Made by a program: the position numbers and the translations under genes. The notes beneath the pieces were generated by a model, which worked only from the letters and a program-made list of their open reading frames with translations, searched no databases and had not been told where the DNA came from. Positions 59,920-64,000 of a stretch of DNA of 64,000 bases are shown in pieces. Numbering within the stretch: position 1 is the stretch's first letter; the number at the start of each line of letters is the position of its first letter. Origin of the DNA: Trinickia caryophylli (lineage in GTDB: Bacteria > Pseudomonadota > Gammaproteobacteria > Burkholderiales > Burkholderiaceae); assembly GCF_034424545.1 (NCBI RefSeq), contig NZ_CP139970.1:1426001-1490000 (forward strand), read 5' to 3'.

Positions 59920-61113
59920 ATGGTTCTTGCCACCCGCTGTCCCCATTGCGAAACGGTCTTCCGCCTACAGGACGCACAGCTTGCGCGCTCGCGCTCACGC
60001 GTGCGCTGCGGCAACTGCCACGAGGTGTTCGACGCGTCGCAGAATCTGCTCGATCCAGGCGCGGCCCACCCGGTTGACGAAGAGCAGCCGCACAAGCAGC
60101 CGGCCTGGCATGCGCCGGAGCCGGTCGGCGCCGAGCCGCCAGCGCCCCCTGCGTTCGAGGCGCCGCCGGCTGCCGCCCAAGCGTTCGGTTCGCCCACCCC
60201 GGACGAGCAGCCTGCGGCCGCGCGCGAGCGCGAGATGCCGGCGTTCGCAAGGCCACCCGTCGACGATCTTCGCGAGCCCACGCTGTCAGCGCCGATCGCC
60301 CCCGAAGCCGGGCCGGCGCCCACGCGGGCGGCCGAGCACCCTGGCTCCGTCGACGTCGAGCGAAATGCGCCCGCTCCCCACATTGCACCCGGCACCCATG
60401 CAGGCGGCGGCGAACCCGCCGCCACGCCGCTTCACGAAGAACCGACGCTCGCACCGGAACTCGCGCCGGCTTCCGTATCTCGCCCGGACCCCGAGCCGAG
60501 GTTTCGCGAACGGCCGGAGGAACCTGCCCCCTTCAGCGCGCAGCCAGCGACGTTCGACGCCTCGGCCACGGCGCCTGCCGACGACCGCGTGCACTTCGCC
60601 GTCACGCGCGAGCGGCGCGCGCGCACGCCGCGTCACGCTATCTGGCGTTTCCTCGGTGTACTCGCGACCCTCGTTCTCCTGATACTGCTCGCCGCTCAGC
60701 TTGCCTGGTGGCAGCGCGAAGCCGTGATGGTCTACTGGCCCGACTCGCAGCCGATTTTTGCGAAGGCCTGCTCCCAGCTCGGATGCCGGCTATCCGTCCC
60801 GCGCGACATCGAGGGGCTTCAGGTCGAGGCATCGGATCTGCGCCAGATCGACGGGCCGCACCGGCTCGAATTGCGCGTGCCGTTACGCAACCGCTACAAC
60901 GTTGCGCTCGCCTACCCGGCCATCGAGCTCACGCTCTTCGACGCGCGCAACGAAGTGGCGATCAGGCGGGTGCTCTGGCCGCAGGACTACGTATCGCCGG
61001 GTACGCCGATCGCCGCCGGCCTGCCGCCGCGCACGACGCAGACGATGATCGTGCACCTCGATAGCGGCAATGCGGTGGCAACCAATTTTCGCGTGCAGAT
61101 TTTTTACCCTTAG
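59920..61113 (+). CDS. Zinc-ribbon, DUF3426-type membrane protein
   Basis: 397 aa. An MJ0042-type zinc ribbon sits at the extreme N-terminus (CPHC at 7-10, CGNC at 30-33); about 200 Pro/Ala/Glu-rich residues follow, then one membrane helix (about 242-262) and a C-terminal DUF3426 domain (SVPRDIEGLQVEASDLRQID, RYNVALAYPAIELTLFD, WPQDYVSPGTPI). The layout implies a cytoplasmic ribbon and a periplasmic domain. Function unknown; it often sits after prmA in beta-proteobacteria. No clear ribosome site before the ATG. Confidence 0.88.
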   Translation: MVLATRCPHCETVFRLQDAQLARSRSRVRCGNCHEVFDASQNLLDPGAAHPVDEEQPHKQPAWHAPEPVGAEPPAPPAFEAPPAAAQAFGSPTPDEQPAAAREREMPAFARPPVDDLREPTLSAPIAPEAGPAPTRAAEHPGSVDVERNAPAPHIAPGTHAGGGEPAATPLHEEPTLAPELAPASVSRPDPEPRFRERPEEPAPFSAQPATFDASATAPADDRVHFAVTRERRARTPRHAIWRFLGVLATLVLLILLAAQLAWWQREAVMVYWPDSQPIFAKACSQLGCRLSVPRDIEGLQVEASDLRQIDGPHRLELRVPLRNRYNVALAYPAIELTLFDARNEVAIRRVLWPQDYVSPGTPIAAGLPPRTTQTMIVHLDSGNAVATNFRVQIFYP

Positions 61114-61213
61114 CCGGTCTGGCTAGTAATATGCGGGCGGACGCCGCGACGGCGCACCCGCTCGCGCTCTTCGCATCCCGCGACAACCCCGAGACGAATT
61201 TCCGGAGCACAAC

Positions 61214-61714
61214 ATGAGTCAAGTAACGCTGGGTGGCAACCCGATCGACGTCGGCGGCACGTTCGTGTCCGCAGGAGAGAAGGCACCTGAGTTCTCGCTC
61301 GTCGGCAAGGATCTGAAGCCGGTAACGCTCGCCGATTTCGCCGGCAAGCGCAAGGTACTGAACATCGTGCCGAGCCTCGACACGCCGACTTGCGCCACGT
61401 CGACGCGCAAATTCAACGAAGCGGCAGCCAAGCTGGCGAACACTGCTGTGATCGTGATCTCGGGTGATCTGCCCTTCGCCGCCTCGCGCTTTTGCACGAC
61501 GGAAGGCATCGAAAACGTGGTGACGGCGTCGACATTCCGCGGCCGCGATTTCGCCAAGGCTTACGGCGTCGATATCACGAGCGGGCCGCTCACGGGCCTC
61601 ACCGCGCGTGCTGTCGTCGTGCTTGATGAAAACGACAAGGTGCTGCACGCGGAGCGCGTGAGCGAAATCAAGAACGAGCCGAACTACGACGCGGCGCTCA
61701 ACGCTTTGAAGTAA
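61214..61714 (+). CDS. tpx: Thiol peroxidase, atypical 2-Cys peroxiredoxin
   Basis: Reduces alkyl hydroperoxides; 166 aa. The peroxidatic cysteine is in [12 protein letters not shown] (C60) and the resolving one in [10 protein letters not shown] (C94), exactly the Tpx pattern. GGAG lies 6 bases before the ATG. It is followed by the PfkB kinase after 96 bases. Confidence 0.97.
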   Translation: MSQVTLGGNPIDVGGTFVSAGEKAPEFSLVGKDLKPVTLADFAGKRKVLNIVPSLDTPTCATSTRKFNEAAAKLANTAVIVISGDLPFAASRFCTTEGIENVVTASTFRGRDFAKAYGVDITSGPLTGLTARAVVVLDENDKVLHAERVSEIKNEPNYDAALNALK

Positions 61715-61810
61715 ACAGCTCGCACATTGCCCCAAGCGCCGCGCCTCTCGCGCGGCGCTTTCGCATGGTGCGACCATACCCGATTGATTCGACCACGAGG
61801 AACATCCGCC

Positions 61811-62749
61811 TTGGCTACGTTGATTTGCGGCTCGCTCGCCTACGACAACATCATGACCTTCCAAGGGCGATTTCGCGACCACATCCTGCCCGAGCAGGTT
61901 CACATTCTGAACGTGAGCTTCCTCGTGCCGACGATGCGCCGCGAGTTCGGCGGTTGCGCCGGAAACATCGCCTACTCGCTGAACCTGTTGGGCGGCGACG
62001 CGCGCATCATGGCAACGCTCGGCGCAATCGACGCGCAGCCGTATCTCGAGCGCTTCGACAGCCTGGGCCTCAGCAAGGACCATGTACTCGTCGTGCAGGA
62101 TTCATACACGGCACAGGCGATGATCACAACCGATCTCGACAACAACCAGATCGCCGCATTTCACCCTGGCGCAATGATGCAATCGCACTTGAACCGGGCC
62201 GACGAGGCGCCTGGAATTGCGCTCGCGATCGTCGCACCCGATGGCTACGAAGGCATGGTGCAGCATACGGAAAAACTGGCCGCCCGCGGCGTGCCGTTCA
62301 TTTTCGACCCAGGCCAGGGGCTGCCGCTTTTCAGCGGCGAAGCGCTGCGCCGCGCGATTGAACTCGCCACGTACGTGACAGTCAATGACTACGAGGCGAA
62401 GCTCGTGAGCAACAAGACCGGCTGGTCGCTCGAAGACATCGCGAGCCGTGTCAAGGCGCTCATCGTCACCTACGGCGAGAACGGCGCGCAAATCCACCAT
62501 TCGGGTACGTGCGAGGCCATCCCGGCAGTCACCCCCGAGCGCATCGTGGACCCGACCGGCTGCGGCGATGCCTTCCGCGGTGGCCTGCTCTACGGCATAG
62601 AGAACGGCATGGATTGGGCCACATCGGGCCGGCTGGCCAGTCTCATGGGCGCCCTCAAGATCGAGCAGGCGGGCCCGCAAACCTATGCACCGTCGCACGA
62701 TAGAATCGAAGAGCGGTTCGAGCAGGTGTTCGGTTATCGCCTGCGGTAA
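61811..62749 (+). CDS. PfkB-family carbohydrate/nucleoside kinase
   Basis: 312 aa from a TTG start at 61811, chosen because the protein then opens LATLICGSLAYDNIM as in relatives and GAGGA lies upstream; no suitable ATG exists. The N-terminal GG switch is FGGCAGNIAYSLNLLGG (about 50-65) and the C-terminal anion hole with the catalytic aspartate is DPTGCGDAFRGGLLYG (about 254-269). NSYTAQAM-like residues suggest adenosine or ribose as substrate, but that is not decided here. Confidence 0.88.
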   Translation: MATLICGSLAYDNIMTFQGRFRDHILPEQVHILNVSFLVPTMRREFGGCAGNIAYSLNLLGGDARIMATLGAIDAQPYLERFDSLGLSKDHVLVVQDSYTAQAMITTDLDNNQIAAFHPGAMMQSHLNRADEAPGIALAIVAPDGYEGMVQHTEKLAARGVPFIFDPGQGLPLFSGEALRRAIELATYVTVNDYEAKLVSNKTGWSLEDIASRVKALIVTYGENGAQIHHSGTCEAIPAVTPERIVDPTGCGDAFRGGLLYGIENGMDWATSGRLASLMGALKIEQAGPQTYAPSHDRIEERFEQVFGYRLR

Positions 62750-62768
62750 TTCCTATTGGAGCAAGACA

Positions 62769-63245
62769 ATGAAAATATCGGCTCGTGTGGCAATGGCCAC
62801 CATGGTCGTCGGTGCACTGGCGATGACGGGGTGCGCGTATAACAGCAGTTCCGCCGACGTCTATACGGCGAACCAGGCTCAACGCGAGCAGACGGTTCGC
62901 ATGGGCACGGTCGAAAGCGTGCGCGCGGTGACGATCAGCTCAAACGACGGGCAGCCGAGCGGGCTCGGCGCGGTCGGCGGCGGTGCGCTCGGCGCCGTGG
63001 CCGGCAGCGCGATCGGCGGTGGCAAAGGCTCGATTCTGACGGCTATCGCGGGCGGCATCGCCGGCGCCGTGGCCGGCAATGCCGTCGAAAACGGGGTGGC
63101 GAAGCGCTCGGGCGTGGAAATCACGGTGCGGCTCGACAACGGCGATCTGCGCGCGATCACGCAATCGGCCACCGGCGAAGTGTTCCGCGCCGGCGAGCGC
63201 GTGCGGCTTCTGTCGAGCGGTGGCGTAACACGCGTCACGCACTGA
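62769..63245 (+). CDS. Glycine-zipper 2TM-domain lipoprotein (SlyB/OsmB-like)
   Basis: 158-aa outer-membrane lipoprotein. The signal ends in LAMTGC (C22). The middle is a glycine-zipper pair (GGGALGAVAGSAIGGGKGS, then AIAGGIAGAVAGNAV) that can insert into membrane, and the C-terminal part (VEITVRLDNGDLRAITQ, FRAGERVRLL) is a small beta domain. GGAG lies 8 bases before the ATG. Probable envelope-stability role; specific partner unknown. Confidence 0.9.
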   Translation: MKISARVAMATMVVGALAMTGCAYNSSSADVYTANQAQREQTVRMGTVESVRAVTISSNDGQPSGLGAVGGGALGAVAGSAIGGGKGSILTAIAGGIAGAVAGNAVENGVAKRSGVEITVRLDNGDLRAITQSATGEVFRAGERVRLLSSGGVTRVTH

Positions 63246-63351
63246 GTGCTCGAGCGCTCGAGCGCTGCCGTCGGCCGGCGACGCAGGCCGCCGAGCGAGC
63301 GACAGCGTGCCGTTGCCGTCACGGCAGGCAGGCAGTTGAGCGCACCAAACG

Positions 63352-63390
63352 AAAAAACCCGCCACCGGTGACTTGGTGACGGGTTTTTAA
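63352..63390. terminator. Bidirectional terminator
   Basis: AAAAACCCGcCACC pairs with GGTGaCGGGTTTTT across an 8-base loop, one mismatch. With A-runs and T-runs on both sides it can end both the lipoprotein gene on the plus strand and the histone-like gene on the minus strand. Confidence 0.9.
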
Positions 63391-63434
63391 TTGCAGGGAG
63401 CGGCACGAACGCCGCCCCTCGCAAGCGGCCTCGA

Positions 63435-64000
63435 TTACGGACGCGGGCCGGTCGGGAACGGCCAGGCGGCAGCCGGGTTGAGTGCCGTCTTCACTGCCGG
63501 CGCCGCGGGCGCCGCCGCGGGAGCTGCAGGGGCAGCAGGCGCGGCAGGAGCCGCCTTCTTGGCAGCGGCCTTCTTCGCCGAAGCCTTCTTGGCAGGCGCA
63601 GCCTTCTTCGCAGGGGCAGCCTTCTTTGCAGCCGTCTTCTTGGCAGCAGCCTTCTTCGCAGGGGCAGCCTTCTTCGCAGGCGCGGCCTTCTTCGCGGCGG
63701 GCTTCTTCGCTGCAGCCTTCTTCGCCGGCGCAGCCTTCTTGGCGACAGCCTTCTTCGCTACGGCCTTCTTCGCGACAGCCTTCTTGGCCGGTGCAGCCTT
63801 CTTGGCGACGGTCTTCTTCGCAGCGACCTTCTTGGCCGGTGCGGCCTTCTTCGCGACGGTCTTCTTCGCTGCAACCTTCTTGGCTACAACTTTCTTCGCC
63901 GCGACCTTCTTGGCCGGTGCGGCCTTCTTCGCCGGAGCTGCCTTCTTCGCTGCAACCTTCTTCACGGCGACTTTCTTCGCGGCGGCCTTCTTGGCGGGAG
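63435..64000 (-). CDS. Histone H1-like Lys/Ala-rich protein, 5' end outside the window
   Basis: Partial: the frame is open through the right edge, so only about 188 C-terminal residues are seen. They consist almost wholly of KKAAPAKKAA/KKVAAKK-type repeats, ending in an Ala/Pro linker and a short tail (NPAAAWPFPTGPRP). This composition matches H1-like nucleoid proteins (HctB, AlgP-like, Bordetella BpH1) that bind DNA through lysine-rich tails. The GTG near 63965 lies inside the repeat and is not a true start. Repeat length varies between strains in such genes. Confidence 0.9.
   Translation of the reverse strand, partial: PAKKAAAKKVAVKKVAAKKAAPAKKAAPAKKVAAKKVVAKKVAAKKTVAKKAAPAKKVAAKKTVAKKAAPAKKAVAKKAVAKKAVAKKAAPAKKAAAKKPAAKKAAPAKKAAPAKKAAAKKTAAKKAAPAKKAAPAKKASAKKAAAKKAAPAAPAAPAAPAAAPAAPAVKTALNPAAAWPFPTGPRP
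63540..64000 (-). repeat. Tandem codon repeats of the histone H1-like gene
   Basis: The coding DNA repeats GCCTTCTTCGCNG-type units (plus strand) with periods that are multiples of three, so slippage keeps the frame. Read without translation it looks like a minisatellite; it is not a CRISPR array, as there are no unique spacers. Confidence 0.85.

Noticed and set aside
63540..64000. CRISPR-like repeat array
   Set aside because: The repeats are contiguous codon repeats of a Lys/Ala-rich protein, with no unique spacers.

Overview
The window is a stretch of high-GC chromosome from a beta-proteobacterium of the Burkholderiaceae (Burkholderia, Paraburkholderia or Trinickia type). This rests on the overall codon bias, on familiar local gene orders (dapB - ExbB/ExbD-like - leuS - lptE - holA - proA - hemJ; bamE/fur divergent; aroQ-accB-accC-prmA), on a HexR-controlled Entner-Doudoroff cluster, and on the lysine/alanine-rich histone H1-like protein at the right edge. 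The assignment is inference from content and order; no database was searched. There is no sign of rRNA, tRNA, CRISPR, prophage or insertion sequences. Most of the window is core metabolism packed in short operons.

Layout. 1-5.5 kb: nitrogen and amino-acid functions (glutamate/aspartate-binding protein GltI, glutamate dehydrogenase, a HypT-like LysR regulator, and a NarK-type MFS transporter preceded by a near-perfect sigma-54 promoter). 5.6-7 kb: purB. 7.2-8.9 kb: an unrecognised 544-residue protein with atypical codon use. 9-14.8 kb: gluconate kinase, gluconate permease, eda, edd and divergent hexR with two HexR-type operators. 14.9-24.8 kb: hemJ, proA, holA, lptE, leuS, an ExbD/ExbB-like pair, dapB, bamE and divergent fur. 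25.3-30.5 kb: gap and tkt, then divergent speE-like and rsmE. 30.6-31.7 kb: a secreted RNase Sa/barnase-type ribonuclease followed by a barstar-family inhibitor. 31.9-32.1 kb: a candidate small RNA with promoter, operator-like dyad and strong terminator. 32.1-37.5 kb: maeB, thiL-pgpA-pncC, pyrF. 37.6-47.9 kb: a long minus-strand sugar-oxidation region (IclR regulator, dgoK, dgoA, SDR, araFGH transporter, XylB-like dehydrogenase, lactonase, aldose epimerase). 48.3 kb: cupin. 48.9-54.8 kb: mtgA, aroE, RNase II-type exoribonuclease, YqiA-like esterase, mpl. 55-64 kb (mostly plus strand): a hypothetical protein, a TlpA-like thioredoxin, aroQ-accB-accC-prmA, a zinc-ribbon membrane protein, tpx, a PfkB kinase, a glycine-zipper lipoprotein, and the truncated histone H1-like gene.

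How it fits together. Gluconate taken up at 9.5-10.9 kb is phosphorylated by gluconokinase and split by Edd and Eda; gap and tkt process the products, and HexR senses the intermediate. The 37.6-47.9 kb region imports an aldose (arabinose/galactose type), interconverts its anomers, oxidises it to the lactone, opens the lactone, and (after a dehydratase not present here) phosphorylates and cleaves the keto-deoxy acid to pyruvate and glyceraldehyde 3-phosphate. The most novel-looking items are the unknown protein at 7.2-8.9 kb and the candidate small RNA near 32 kb.
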